Part shown: in pieces, positions 35,222-43,808 of the stretch
Layout of the letters: each line of letters opens with the position of its first letter
Position numbering within the stretch: position 1 is the stretch's first letter
Source: SIG299 sp051880375
GTDB taxonomy: Bacteria; Bacillota; Clostridia; Lachnospirales; Lachnospiraceae
Assembly: GCA_051880375.1 (NCBI GenBank)
Contig: JBJENV010000065.1
Span: 62,001 to 126,000, forward strand
Reading direction: 5' to 3'
Length of the DNA stretch: 64,000 nt
The notes under the pieces: generated by a model
Told to the model about the DNA's origin: nothing
Seen by the model: only the letters and a program-made list of their open reading frames with translations
The model's database searches: none
Program-made: the position numbers and the translations under genes

Positions 35222-35473
35222 TTATGCGTTAATCCGGGGGGTATTTTCCTGCATTTCTTTATTTTTGAGTCGTTCCTGTTCTTCTTCCTGTGCTTTTCTG
35301 ACATCATCCATGACGTCATCGAACTTTTTTAAGAGTTTATCCCATTCCTTTTCGGTAAAGGAGTTTGCTCCGATCTGAAATGAGGGTTCTCTTATTTCAC
35401 CCTTCTCCCACTTTTCCAGCTGTTCTGTAATATAAGAGCTGATAAATGCGGTACAACTGATTCCTACTGACAT
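35222..35473 (-). CDS. Small acidic protein of unknown function
   Basis: 83 residues from MSVGISCTAFISSYITEQLEKWEKGE, with AAAGGAGT four bases upstream; the frame to 35518 has no ribosome site. A short hydrophobic start is followed by a charged helical region (KLLKKFDDVMDDVRKAQEEEQERLKNKEM) that is probably a coiled coil. I do not recognise the family. It ends 28 bases from the palindromic element, which may terminate its transcript. Confidence 0.6.
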   Translation of the reverse strand: MSVGISCTAFISSYITEQLEKWEKGEIREPSFQIGANSFTEKEWDKLLKKFDDVMDDVRKAQEEEQERLKNKEMQENTPRINA

Positions 35474-35572
35474 AGCTACTCCTTTCTGCGTTCCTTCCGG
35501 CATTCTGGAGCGCACCACTACTGTACTTTATATATCGTCAGGTTTACGGTAAAGCTGAATCGTTGCTTTTCA

Positions 35573-36448
35573 TTATTTTCTCTTTGCAAAAGCATACCCA
35601 ACACCGGTCGGTGCTTTCATTGGATGTGCCTTATTGCAATTATTGTAGTCCAAAAAATACTGTTCCGTCATTTCCTCATGATTCAAATGTATCGCTATTT
35701 CAAATCCGCAACTTATTAATAACTCTTTTACTTCCAAATAAGAGTACAGCGCTTTCATTTGTTCACCGGCACCCATGGCAAGTTGCTTATTTTTCTTCGA
35801 TTCCTCGCTTTCCTCCTCTAACGGATAATCAAAACAGAGGGCAGAGCCTTCCGCCATCCATCCGCTTATTGTCTGAAGAAGTGATTTGAATTCTTTCTTG
35901 TTTAGATAATAGCTTATTCCCAAAAGACTCCCGAATGATTTTTGCGCAGGCAGATACCCCGCTTGAAGCAGTTTATCTTTCCAGGTTGGCTCTGCCAGAT
36001 TACAAGGGACAAAAACAGTGTCTGTTTTAATCCCTGTTCCCTTTATTCGCTCCATTTTATCTGCAAGCAGCTCCGGCAAATCCATTTCAAAAACAGAAAG
36101 CGTTTTATCTTTATTTCGCAGCGAATACGTGTCATATCCTGAAGCGAATATCAGATATTGCTTACACCCAAGGTCTTTCTCCTTTTCCAGCATTTTTTCG
36201 CAAAAAGCACTTCTTCCAAGTACAGACGGCGATAGCTGCTTATCTACAATCAGTCTTAATCCTTCTTCTTTGGTTCCGTCAAAGCCGGGAAAGAAAAAAT
36301 GAATTCCATTTATCATGTTTTCTGCTATCTGTCCGTATTCATTTCCCAAAAGCAGCTCCGCAGCACTATCTCTAAAAATACATATCCGGTTATTGTTATA
36401 ATGATAAGCTCTTGCAAAACAGCTTACCTTGGCAGTCATATGATCCAT
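35573..36448 (-). CDS. SAM-dependent methyltransferase, leucine carboxyl methyltransferase-like
   Basis: 291 residues. The class I methyltransferase core is seen in KQYLIFASGYDTYSLRNK (motif I, unusual for the family in its ASGYDT) and LSVFEMDLPELLADKMERI, followed by TVFVPCNLAEPTWKDKLLQAGY and GSLLGISYYLNKKEFKSLLQTISGWMAEGSALCFDYP. This is the LCMT/PPM1 layout widely seen in actinobacteria and Clostridia, where substrates are mostly unknown. GGAGGGG precedes the ATG. It follows the HTH/superoxide-reductase-like gene by 18 bases and is probably controlled with it. Confidence 0.85.
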   Translation of the reverse strand: MDHMTAKVSCFARAYHYNNNRICIFRDSAAELLLGNEYGQIAENMINGIHFFFPGFDGTKEEGLRLIVDKQLSPSVLGRSAFCEKMLEKEKDLGCKQYLIFASGYDTYSLRNKDKTLSVFEMDLPELLADKMERIKGTGIKTDTVFVPCNLAEPTWKDKLLQAGYLPAQKSFGSLLGISYYLNKKEFKSLLQTISGWMAEGSALCFDYPLEEESEESKKNKQLAMGAGEQMKALYSYLEVKELLISCGFEIAIHLNHEEMTEQYFLDYNNCNKAHPMKAPTGVGYAFAKRK

Positions 36449-36466
36449 AGCTTTTCCCCTCCGGTA

Positions 36467-37138
36467 TTATCCAAACAAAATCTTGGCAGCTCTCTCTAAT
36501 TCTCTTCTTTCCTGCGAGTCATCATAGCTGCCTTCCTTATCATCAATTCCTTTCACAGGGTCTATGTAAAACAACCCGTCCCGATTACAATAGAATAAAA
36601 TTCTTTTTACTCCACGTATCATAAATCTTGTCTCTGCATTTCCCTCCGGATAAAGCTTTACCATCTGTAATCTGTCAGAAGATTCCGCGGCAATAAAAGA
36701 AATATAATGATTTTTTGTCATATCATGCTCTATGCGAACATAATACTCATCCTCTATTCGTTCCATAAATATCTTATGATTTTCATCAGTTTCTTCCGGC
36801 TCCGCTGATTTCATAAGAACACCGTGACAGTTTATGACTGCCTCTCCCATGCTGTGAATCAGGTTTCCACAGATTGGACAGATATAGAATTTGGATTTCA
36901 GTACATTCGCAGATACATTTGAATTATGAACCGTAGTTCCGGAAATCAATTCAGTCACCGATATAGAAAAGGCATCTGCTATCGGCTCAAGCAATGTAAT
37001 GTCAGGATACCCTTTGGCAGTCTCCCATTTTGAAACGGTCTTATCACTGACTCCAAGGATATCTGCTAATTGTAATTGGGTCATTTTATTTTTTTCGCGC
37101 AGTTCTTTAATCACTGCCCCTGTAACATATTGGTTCAT
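36467..37138 (-). CDS. XRE regulator fused to a degenerate superoxide-reductase (desulfoferrodoxin) domain
   Basis: 223 residues. Residues 6-64 are an XRE helix-turn-helix (MTQLQLADILGVSDKTVSKWE). Residues 84-190 track desulfoferrodoxin: CPICGN (C87, C90) and NCHG (C104, H105) match the desulforedoxin-type metal site except that the second of the usual paired cysteines is histidine. H121, EHDMTKNHYISFI (H138, H144) and CNRDGLF (C184) match the superoxide-reducing iron site, except that the last histidine of CNxHGLW is Asp187. Catalysis is therefore doubtful and a redox or metal sensor is likely. GGAGGT precedes the ATG. The gene is divergent from kduD and precedes a methyltransferase gene. 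Confidence 0.82.
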   Translation of the reverse strand: MNQYVTGAVIKELREKNKMTQLQLADILGVSDKTVSKWETAKGYPDITLLEPIADAFSISVTELISGTTVHNSNVSANVLKSKFYICPICGNLIHSMGEAVINCHGVLMKSAEPEETDENHKIFMERIEDEYYVRIEHDMTKNHYISFIAAESSDRLQMVKLYPEGNAETRFMIRGVKRILFYCNRDGLFYIDPVKGIDDKEGSYDDSQERRELERAAKILFG

Positions 37139-37223
37139 TGTCTTCCACCTCCAGGATTCATAATAACCTTAAATTTATATATTTGCTACCTACGGAAAGT
37201 AGAGTTTTTAATCGTCATTTCTC

Positions 37224-37256
37224 ACCGGCTATTATAGTCGGAATACAGAAGCCGGT
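37224..37256. promoter_or_regulatory. Inverted repeat spanning the XRE/SOR-like gene promoter
   Basis: ACCGGCT (37224-37230) and AGCCGGT (37250-37256) flank the -10 box and spacer and touch the -35 box of that promoter. This is a possible autoregulatory operator. Confidence 0.45.
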
Positions 37257-37259
37257 AAA
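37231..37259 (-). promoter_or_regulatory. Predicted promoter of the XRE/SOR-like gene
   Basis: Minus strand TTTACC (37254-37259), 17-base spacer, TATAAT (37231-37236). Confidence 0.65.
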
Positions 37260-37269
37260 GAAAGTTTTC

Positions 37270-37293
37270 AAAATTGTAAGCGTTTACAATTTT
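37270..37293. promoter_or_regulatory. Operator-like palindrome upstream of kduD
   Basis: Perfect 10-base arms (AAAATTGTAA and TTACAATTTT) around GCGT, ending four bases before the -35 box of kduD. The core TGTAAGCGTTTACA matches the uxaB operator core except for one central base. Confidence 0.75.
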
Positions 37294-37297
37294 TCGC

Positions 37298-37326
37298 TTG
37301 TACAAACCGGAAATTGCTGATATAAT
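37298..37326 (+). promoter_or_regulatory. Predicted promoter of kduD
   Basis: TTGTAC (37298-37303), 17-base spacer, TATAAT (37321-37326), 37 bases before the start codon. Confidence 0.75.
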
Positions 37327-37363
37327 AGAATACAACGAAACTTACTACATAGGGAGGTCAATT

Positions 37364-38167
37364 ATGGACTACTTAAATCAGTTTTCCTTAGAGGGAAAAG
37401 TTGCTTTAGTTACCGGCGCTTCTTACGGTATCGGCTTTGCAATCGCAAGTGCTTACGCAAAATGCGGTGCTACTATCGTATTCAATGATATTAAGCAGGA
37501 GCTTGTTGACAAGGGTCTTGCAGCATACGAGGAGCTTGGCATCAAGGCTCACGGTTATGTATGTGACGTTACAAACGAAGAGCAGGTTAATGCTATGGTT
37601 GCTCAGATTGAAAAGGAAGTCGGCGTCATTGATATTCTCGTAAATAATGCCGGCATCATCAAGAGAATTCCGATGTGCGAAATGACCGCTGCCGAGTTCC
37701 GTCAGGTCATCGACATCGACTTAAACGGTCCGTTCATCGTATCCAAGGCTGTTATCCCGAGCATGATTAAGAAAGGTCACGGAAAGATTATCAACATCTG
37801 TTCCATGATGAGCGAATTAGGTCGTGAAACCGTATCCGCTTATGCTGCTGCCAAGGGTGGCTTAAAGATGCTCACCAGAAACATCTGCTCCGAGTACGGC
37901 AAATACAACATTCAGTGTAACGGTATCGGACCTGGCTACATTGCTACTCCGCAGACCGCTCCTCTCCGTGAGGTTCAGCCGGACGGCTCCAGACATCCAT
38001 TTGACCAGTTCATCATTGCAAAGACTCCTGCCGAGCGTTGGGGACTCGCTGAGGATTTACAGGGACCGGCTATCTTCCTTGCATCCGACGCTTCCAATTT
38101 CGTCAACGGACATATCCTTTACGTGGACGGCGGTATCTTGGCTTACATCGGCAAGCAGCCGCAATAA
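37364..38167 (+). CDS. kduD: 2-dehydro-3-deoxy-D-gluconate 5-dehydrogenase (KduD)
   Basis: 267 residues from MDYLNQFSLEGKVALVTGASYGIGFA, with GGGAGGT upstream; the longer frame to 37298 would start inside the promoter. Short-chain dehydrogenase motifs are complete: TGASYGIG, NNAG, ICSMMSELG and YAAAK. It reduces 3-deoxy-D-glycero-2,5-hexodiulosonate to KDG with NADH, the step after KduI. It is a single gene with its own promoter and terminator, away from the pectin cluster but sharing the uxaB-type operator. The KduD call rests on that operator, local kduI and sequence resemblance; a gluconate 5-dehydrogenase is the alternative. Confidence 0.88.
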   Translation: MDYLNQFSLEGKVALVTGASYGIGFAIASAYAKCGATIVFNDIKQELVDKGLAAYEELGIKAHGYVCDVTNEEQVNAMVAQIEKEVGVIDILVNNAGIIKRIPMCEMTAAEFRQVIDIDLNGPFIVSKAVIPSMIKKGHGKIINICSMMSELGRETVSAYAAAKGGLKMLTRNICSEYGKYNIQCNGIGPGYIATPQTAPLREVQPDGSRHPFDQFIIAKTPAERWGLAEDLQGPAIFLASDASNFVNGHILYVDGGILAYIGKQPQ

Positions 38168-38236
38168 ATGATAAAGTTGCAAACTGCTTTATCATCATTG
38201 AAGCAGCATGTCCGCTTCAAATTACAGATTTGAGCC

Positions 38237-38277
38237 AAAAAACCTCAGAAATCTCACATGACTTCTGAGGTTTTTTT
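38237..38277. terminator. Bidirectional terminator after kduD
   Basis: AAAAAACCTCAGAA pairs with TTCTGAGGTTTTTT, with T runs for both the rightward kduD and the leftward sigma-factor operon transcripts. Confidence 0.9.
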
Positions 38278-38322
38278 ACAATCCCATCTTTCTCGCTTTA
38301 TTCAATTGCAACTTTTTGTATC

Positions 38323-38895
38323 CTATTCTCCCGATTTCCCATCGCTCAATGTAAAGGTTCCTATCTGTGTCTTTCCATCACTCTGATACACTTTAATCAC
38401 TATCGCCTCTTTTCTTCCATCCAATACTTCTTCCAGCGTTTTTGCATCAGCCGCATCATAATCACTGCGATATATATATCCTTTTTCACCTTGGTCTGAT
38501 ATTACTGCTATTAAATCTGCCCCCAAAGCATCCGGTCCATATGTTAAGCCATCTTCGTTTTTAGAAAGTTCCCCAAGAACAAGTATTTCTTCCTGCGTAA
38601 ATCCCCAGCCTTGTAAGTTCTCCTGAATTTCACTCATTTCCTCATAAGACAGTCCTGCATTCTTTAATTTGTCATAAAGTTCTTTTGAAACATAGGTCGC
38701 TGCATATACCGTGACCGGTACAACACACAGTAACACAGTTGCAAGAAAAGCGTAAAAGATGATAATTCTTTTTCCGACCCCGGTTTTTACAGGCCGGTCC
38801 TTCATTTCCTTCATACGGTCAACGCAATTGGATGACGGTTGTAACCAGATTCCTATCTCTTGATAGGCATTCATTGCTTCGTTAAAGTTTTTCAT
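38323..38895 (-). CDS. Single-pass membrane protein, likely partner (anti-sigma-like) of the ECF sigma factor
   Basis: 190 residues. A cytoplasmic N-terminus of about 43 residues is followed by one helix (IIIFYAFLATVLLCVVPVTVYAA) and an acidic extracytoplasmic domain (SYEEMSEIQENLQGWGFTQEEILVLGELS, ADLIAVISDQGEKGYIYRSD). It has no zinc anti-sigma motif (HxxxCxxC). Its ATG overlaps the sigma factor stop (ATGA), the normal arrangement for a sigma/anti-sigma pair, and the function is inferred from that. Confidence 0.6.
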   Translation of the reverse strand: MKNFNEAMNAYQEIGIWLQPSSNCVDRMKEMKDRPVKTGVGKRIIIFYAFLATVLLCVVPVTVYAATYVSKELYDKLKNAGLSYEEMSEIQENLQGWGFTQEEILVLGELSKNEDGLTYGPDALGADLIAVISDQGEKGYIYRSDYDAADAKTLEEVLDGRKEAIVIKVYQSDGKTQIGTFTLSDGKSGE

Positions 38896-39353
38896 GTCAA
38901 ATCCTCCTCGATTTCCTTTTTCAGTTTTTTCTTCGCCCTTTCATACCATGTCCCGATAGTAGAAGGCTTTTTCTTTAAAATGTCTGCTATTTCTTTTAAA
39001 GTATAGCCTTCCAGACAATGAAGTTCCAGGACAAGTCGATACCTATCGGGAAGTTGTTTTACTGCTTCCCAGATATCAATTGCGTCATCACTGACACAAG
39101 GACATACCTCACGAAGACTTTCTACATTGCGCCGCCAAAAAGAACGAATATAGTTTTTGGACATATTGATGGTAACACGCAAAAGCCATGCTCTTTCGTG
39201 ATCCTCATTTGCAAATACAGGCTGTTTTATAATATATTTATAGAATACTTCCTGTACAATGTCTTCAGCATCCTGTCTGTTTCCGCAATACATAAATGCA
39301 CACCGAAACATTGCCGCACTGTATTTTTCCACTTTTTCTTCAAAGCTCTGCAT
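38892..39353 (-). CDS. ECF-type RNA polymerase sigma factor
   Basis: 153 residues. Region 2 is seen in MFRCAFMYCGNRQDAEDIVQEVFYKYI and HERAWLLRVTINMSKNYIRSFWRR; region 4 in LPDRYRLVLELHCLEGYTLKEIADILKKKPSTIGTWYERAKKKLKKE. Length and domain set are those of extracytoplasmic-function sigma factors. It is cotranscribed with the membrane protein that overlaps its end. The target promoters are unknown. Confidence 0.9.
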   Translation of the reverse strand: MQSFEEKVEKYSAAMFRCAFMYCGNRQDAEDIVQEVFYKYIIKQPVFANEDHERAWLLRVTINMSKNYIRSFWRRNVESLREVCPCVSDDAIDIWEAVKQLPDRYRLVLELHCLEGYTLKEIADILKKKPSTIGTWYERAKKKLKKEIEEDLT

Positions 39354-39438
39354 CGTTTGTCCTCCAATTCTTCCATAAGGATGTTCTACTATATAAACAA
39401 ATATAAACCTCTTTTTTGCTCATATAAAAAAAAGAAAA

Positions 39439-40176
39439 CTATCCAATTTCCGCTTTTTCCACCAGCAGTTCAAACAGTCTTCTCTGCTCCCGCTCCTTCT
39501 GCATATCTTCCGCATGCCACTGGATTCCGAGACAGAACGGATGACCTTCCTTATGAATTGCCTCAATGACGCCGTCCTTTGCCGTACCGCAGACAGAAAA
39601 GCCCGGAGCTACTTTTTTTAACACCTGATGATGAAACGAATTCGTTTTCAGTTCCTGTACCCCGCCTAACTGCTCTGATAACCATTCGTCAAGACAAACC
39701 GTGTGCGTCGGCACCGAAGCGTGTGCCGCCTGCCAGTGAGCAAGCTTTTCCCTGACGGGTATCGTTTCCCGCCACTCAGCGATGTCCTGATAAATGCTTC
39801 CGCCCATTGCAATGTTCATGACCTGAATGCCCCTGCAGATACCAAGCAGCGGCTTTTTACAGTGCAGCCGGTTTGTCAGTATTTCTCTCACCAGCATACA
39901 CTCTGTATTGTCACGTTCCGGCAGGATTCTTCCACACCCCTCGTGCGTCTCCTCTCCAAAAAGAAACGGGCTGACGTCCGGACCTCCCGGCAGCAGGAAG
40001 CCGTCGCACCGGTACATCAATCCAAGGAAATCCTCCCGCCTTCCGTGAAGCGGAAGAATCACCGGAATTCCTCCTGCCAAAAACACCGCCTGCTCATAGT
40101 TTTCCACTAAAAACAGACGGTGTTCCTTTTCGTCATATTGTGCGGCAATGCCGATGATTGGCTTGTTTCTTCGCAT
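39439..40176 (-). CDS. Class I glutamine amidotransferase-like hydrolase (peptidase C26, gamma-Glu-GABA hydrolase type)
   Basis: 245 residues from MRRNKPIIGIAAQYDEKEHRLFLVENYEQAVFLAGG; earlier in-frame ATGs at 40185 and 40218 are possible because no ribosome site is decisive. The nucleophile elbow LLGICRGIQVMNIAMGG, the LPGGPDVSPFLFGE loop and the C-terminal GIQWHAE histidine/glutamate are all present. Family members cleave gamma-glutamyl bonds, for example in putrescine breakdown, but no other puu gene is nearby, so the substrate is open. Confidence 0.87.
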   Translation of the reverse strand: MRRNKPIIGIAAQYDEKEHRLFLVENYEQAVFLAGGIPVILPLHGRREDFLGLMYRCDGFLLPGGPDVSPFLFGEETHEGCGRILPERDNTECMLVREILTNRLHCKKPLLGICRGIQVMNIAMGGSIYQDIAEWRETIPVREKLAHWQAAHASVPTHTVCLDEWLSEQLGGVQELKTNSFHHQVLKKVAPGFSVCGTAKDGVIEAIHKEGHPFCLGIQWHAEDMQKEREQRRLFELLVEKAEIG

Positions 40177-40248
40177 ATCGTCCATCCAACTAATTGTTTT
40201 CAAAAGATATGCCTGCATCTTTTAAGATATGAGTAAAATGCAGTAGTT

Positions 40249-42240
40249 CTATTTCTTTGCCTTATGGACATTCCGAATCGTTTTCCGTTTCTGCGGCTTT
40301 TCTGAGACATTCCGCTTATTTCCTTCCGTACCTTTCCGGCTTCCATTCCCCCGCTCTTTGTTACTGCCTGATGCCTTGTTTCCGCTTTTTTCTGCCCTAC
40401 CGTACTTGCTGCCTTCTGTATGCCGATAGCCTGTTCTGCCTTCCTTCGGACGGATAAGACAGCGCTTTTCATAGCCGATTAAATCCTCTCTTCCGGCAAG
40501 CAGAAGCGCTTCCTTCACTAAATCATAGTTTTTCGGATTACGATACTGAATCAGTGCTCTCTGCATTGCCTTCTCGTGCGGTGACTTCGGTACATAAACC
40601 TCTTTCATGGTCCGAGGGTCCAGTCCGGTGTAATACATGCATGTGGAAATGGTGGACGGCGTCGGATAAAAGTCCTGTACCTGCTCCGGCATATAGCCTA
40701 AATCGCGCAGATATTCCGCCAGCTTCACGGCTTCCTTTATCGTCGAGCCCGGATGCGACGACATCAGGTATGGAACCACATACTGCTCTTTTCCAAGCTT
40801 TGCATTGGTTGCCTTGTACTTTTTGATGAATGCCTCATACACCGAATTTTCCGGCTTACCCATCATGGAAAGCACCTCGTCGCAGATATGCTCCGGTGCT
40901 ACCTTTAACTGCCCGCTGACATGATACTCACAAAGCTCCTTAAAAAACGTATCATCCTTATCCGCCATCAGATAGTCGAACCGGATGCCGGAACGGATAA
41001 ATACCTTCTTTACCTTCGGCAGTGCCCTAAGCTTTCTAAGCAGCGCCAGATAATCCGAATGGTCTACCTTTAAGTTCGGGCACGGCTTCGGGAACAGACA
41101 CTGACGGTTCGGGCAGACGCCCTTGGTCAGCTGCTTTTCACATGCCGGTGCGCGAAAGTTTGCCGTCGGACCTCCGACGTCATTGATATAGCCCTTAAAG
41201 TCAGGATCCCACTGAAATGCTTCTGCTTCTTTTATAATAGATTCATGACTCCGTGTCTGAATGATTCTGCCCTGATGAAATGTCAGCGCACAGAAGCTGC
41301 AGCCGCCGAAACAGCCGCGGTTGCTGACAAGACTGAACTTTAACTCCGTAATAATCGGAATACCGCCGAGCGGCTCATAGCTCGGATGGTACGTTCTCAT
41401 ATACGGCAGGGAATATACCCGGTCCATCTCCGACTGCGTGAGCGGCTTTGCCGGAGGATTCTGTACCACATATTCATGCTCGGAATACTGCTCCACAAGT
41501 CGCTTTCCCGAAAAGGCATCCGTATTGCAGTACTGGATATAAAAGCTCTGTGCAAACGTCTTTTTATCCTTTACGATGTTCGGAAACGTCGGCAGCTGTA
41601 TCGCATCATATACCGATTCAAGTGACGTTGTCCTGTAAACGGTTCCGTTAATAAACGTAATGTCTTTCACATCAATGCCGGAATTTATGGCATCCGCAAT
41701 TTCCACAATCGAATGCTCGCCCATACCGTAGGAAAGCAAATCCGCCTGAGAATCCAGAAGAATCGAACGTTTAACCTTATCGCTCCAGTAATCATAATGA
41801 CCAAGACGGCGCAGCGATGCTTCAATACCGCCGATGATAATCGGCACCTTTTTATATACCTTACGAATCAGGTTGCAATAAACAATCGTCGCACGGTCCG
41901 GACGCTTTCCGATGACGCCGCCCGGCGTATAGGCATCGCTTTGACGGCGCTTTTTTGCTACCGTGTAATGATTGACCATCGTATCCATATTTCCGGCGCA
42001 GACAAGGAATCCAAGACGCGGCTTTCCGAGAATTGTAATGCTGTTTTCATCCTTCCAGTCCGGCTGTGAGATGATACCGACCTTATATCCGTGGCTTTCC
42101 AGAACACGGCTGATGATAGCCGGTCCGAATGATGTATGATCTACATAAGCGTCACCGATGACATAAACAAAATCGCATTCTTCCCAGCCGCGCTTTTGCA
42201 TATCCTCTCTGCTGATTGGCAAAAAATCCTTCTTTTCCAA
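40249..42240 (-). CDS. YgiQ family radical SAM protein
   Basis: 663 residues, start TTG (42238-42240) preceded by AAGGAGA. The layout is the YgiQ one: N-terminal B12-binding-like region (DFVYVIGDAYVDHTSFGPAIISRVLESHGY), the radical SAM cluster motif RGCFGGCSFCALTFHQGR, and LKVAPEHICDEVLSMMGKP. The last 70 residues are a Lys/Arg/Gly-rich tail that may bind nucleic acid. The function of the family is not established. It is followed by the C26 hydrolase and preceded, 15 bases away, by the MATE transporter gene. Confidence 0.94.
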   Translation of the reverse strand: MEKKDFLPISREDMQKRGWEECDFVYVIGDAYVDHTSFGPAIISRVLESHGYKVGIISQPDWKDENSITILGKPRLGFLVCAGNMDTMVNHYTVAKKRRQSDAYTPGGVIGKRPDRATIVYCNLIRKVYKKVPIIIGGIEASLRRLGHYDYWSDKVKRSILLDSQADLLSYGMGEHSIVEIADAINSGIDVKDITFINGTVYRTTSLESVYDAIQLPTFPNIVKDKKTFAQSFYIQYCNTDAFSGKRLVEQYSEHEYVVQNPPAKPLTQSEMDRVYSLPYMRTYHPSYEPLGGIPIITELKFSLVSNRGCFGGCSFCALTFHQGRIIQTRSHESIIKEAEAFQWDPDFKGYINDVGGPTANFRAPACEKQLTKGVCPNRQCLFPKPCPNLKVDHSDYLALLRKLRALPKVKKVFIRSGIRFDYLMADKDDTFFKELCEYHVSGQLKVAPEHICDEVLSMMGKPENSVYEAFIKKYKATNAKLGKEQYVVPYLMSSHPGSTIKEAVKLAEYLRDLGYMPEQVQDFYPTPSTISTCMYYTGLDPRTMKEVYVPKSPHEKAMQRALIQYRNPKNYDLVKEALLLAGREDLIGYEKRCLIRPKEGRTGYRHTEGSKYGRAEKSGNKASGSNKERGNGSRKGTEGNKRNVSEKPQKRKTIRNVHKAKK

Positions 42241-42255
42241 CGTTCTTCTCCTTCT

Positions 42256-43644
42256 CTACTCGACAATGTTCTGCAGCCAGACACCCTTCTTTAAAAGAAC
42301 AAATCCGACGATGCATTTTAAAATTTCAATTCCCTGACAGGAAGCATAGACCGCCTCAATCGGCAGTTCCGTAAAACGGCTTAAGCAGAATGCCAGCGGA
42401 ATCGTGACTGCCCACATAAATCCGCTGTCAAAGAAAAACGTAATGATTGTTTTTCCACCCGAACGTAACGTAAAATAGGACGCATGCAGGAAAGCATTCT
42501 GCGGCATAAAAAACGCGGAAATCATAATAAAGTGCGTTGCATACTCTTTTACGACTGCTTCCGTCTTGTAAAGCTCCGGAAACAGCGGCGCCAAAGCAAT
42601 CACCGCAGCTCCGATAAACACGCACAGACCGACGGAAAATGTAATCAGCTTGCGGTCCGTATCCCTTGCCTCCTCCATTTTCCCTGCTCCGAGCAATCTT
42701 CCGACAATAATGGCAACCGCGTTTCCAAGCGAGAGGAAGGCAACATTGGACAAATTCATAATCGTATTGGAAATGTTCATTCCGGCAACAACGTCCAGCC
42801 CACGTACCGAATAGCACTGAAGTAAAACCGCCATGCCGCCCGACCAGAGCGTTTCGTTGATTAAGAGCGGCGTTCCTTTCACGATAATCTTCCCGACCAG
42901 CTGCATCGGAATATACAGACTCCGATAAACACCTTTGATATAGGTGTTCTGTTCCACATGACGATGCGTCCATACAATAACGATAAAGCATTCCACAAAA
43001 CGCGAAAGTACCGTAGCAAGCGCAGCACCCTGTACTCCGAGCATCGGGAATCCGAACTTTCCGAAAATCAACAGGTAATTGAATACAAGGTTGACGAAGA
43101 CAGCAATAATCCCCGCTTTCATCGGAAGCACTGCTTCTCCTGTTTCACGAAGCGTACTTGCATAAATCTGCACGCCGAGAAACGGTACAAGACCAACCAT
43201 CATAATGTGCAGATACTGCATGCCATAGTGCAGCGTAGCTTCAATATCCTCCGGCTGATTGCCTGTATCCAGATACAGCGTAATCAGCTCTTCCCCAAAA
43301 CAGCCAAGTACCAGCATTCCAAGAACGGTAATCAGAAAACCGATGATCAGCTTGAAGCGAAACACATAACGAAGTCCTTCCTCGTTTTTCTGTCCGAAAA
43401 ACTGTGCACCGAAAATTCCGGCACCGGACAGACCTCCGAAAATACACAGACTGTATACAAAAATCAACTGATTGACGATGGCAACACCGGACATCTGATT
43501 GGTTCCTATCTGCCCTACCATAATATTATCAATCAGACTGACGAAATTCGTGATTCCGTTCTGAATCATAATCGGTACGGCAATGACCAGAATCATTTTA
43601 TAAAACTTTTTATCGCCGATAAATTTCTTAAAAAATGCTTTCAT
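42256..43644 (-). CDS. MATE family efflux transporter
   Basis: 462 residues with about twelve predicted helices in two similar halves, starting MKAFFKKFIGDKKFYKMILVIAVPIMIQNGITNFVSLIDNIMVGQIGTNQMSGVAIVNQL, a standard MATE opening with the conserved aspartate region. Family members export cationic compounds using Na+ or H+ gradients. GGAACAGAG precedes the ATG. The substrate cannot be inferred. Confidence 0.94.
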   Translation of the reverse strand: MKAFFKKFIGDKKFYKMILVIAVPIMIQNGITNFVSLIDNIMVGQIGTNQMSGVAIVNQLIFVYSLCIFGGLSGAGIFGAQFFGQKNEEGLRYVFRFKLIIGFLITVLGMLVLGCFGEELITLYLDTGNQPEDIEATLHYGMQYLHIMMVGLVPFLGVQIYASTLRETGEAVLPMKAGIIAVFVNLVFNYLLIFGKFGFPMLGVQGAALATVLSRFVECFIVIVWTHRHVEQNTYIKGVYRSLYIPMQLVGKIIVKGTPLLINETLWSGGMAVLLQCYSVRGLDVVAGMNISNTIMNLSNVAFLSLGNAVAIIVGRLLGAGKMEEARDTDRKLITFSVGLCVFIGAAVIALAPLFPELYKTEAVVKEYATHFIMISAFFMPQNAFLHASYFTLRSGGKTIITFFFDSGFMWAVTIPLAFCLSRFTELPIEAVYASCQGIEILKCIVGFVLLKKGVWLQNIVE

Positions 43645-43753
43645 AACTCTCTGTTCCTTTCCAAAACTGAACCCCGTCGATTATCCATCCCATGTCATTC
43701 GAGTATACAATGAAACGACAAGGTTTGCAATGAAAACTTTCTTCTTTTCTCAT

Positions 43754-43805
43754 GTTGCGCCTAAGTTATGTATTGCTTTAAAGCGCAACGCTTTAAAGCA
43801 ATACA
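43754..43805. promoter_or_regulatory. Perfect 17-base inverted repeat with an alternative pairing, upstream of aroF
   Basis: Arms 43769-43785 and 43789-43805 pair perfectly around CAA and end three bases before the -35 box of aroF. GTTGCGC at 43754-43760 can instead pair with GCGCAAC at 43783-43789, which would break the larger stem. There is no T run. Confidence 0.7.
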
Positions 43806-43808
43806 GTA

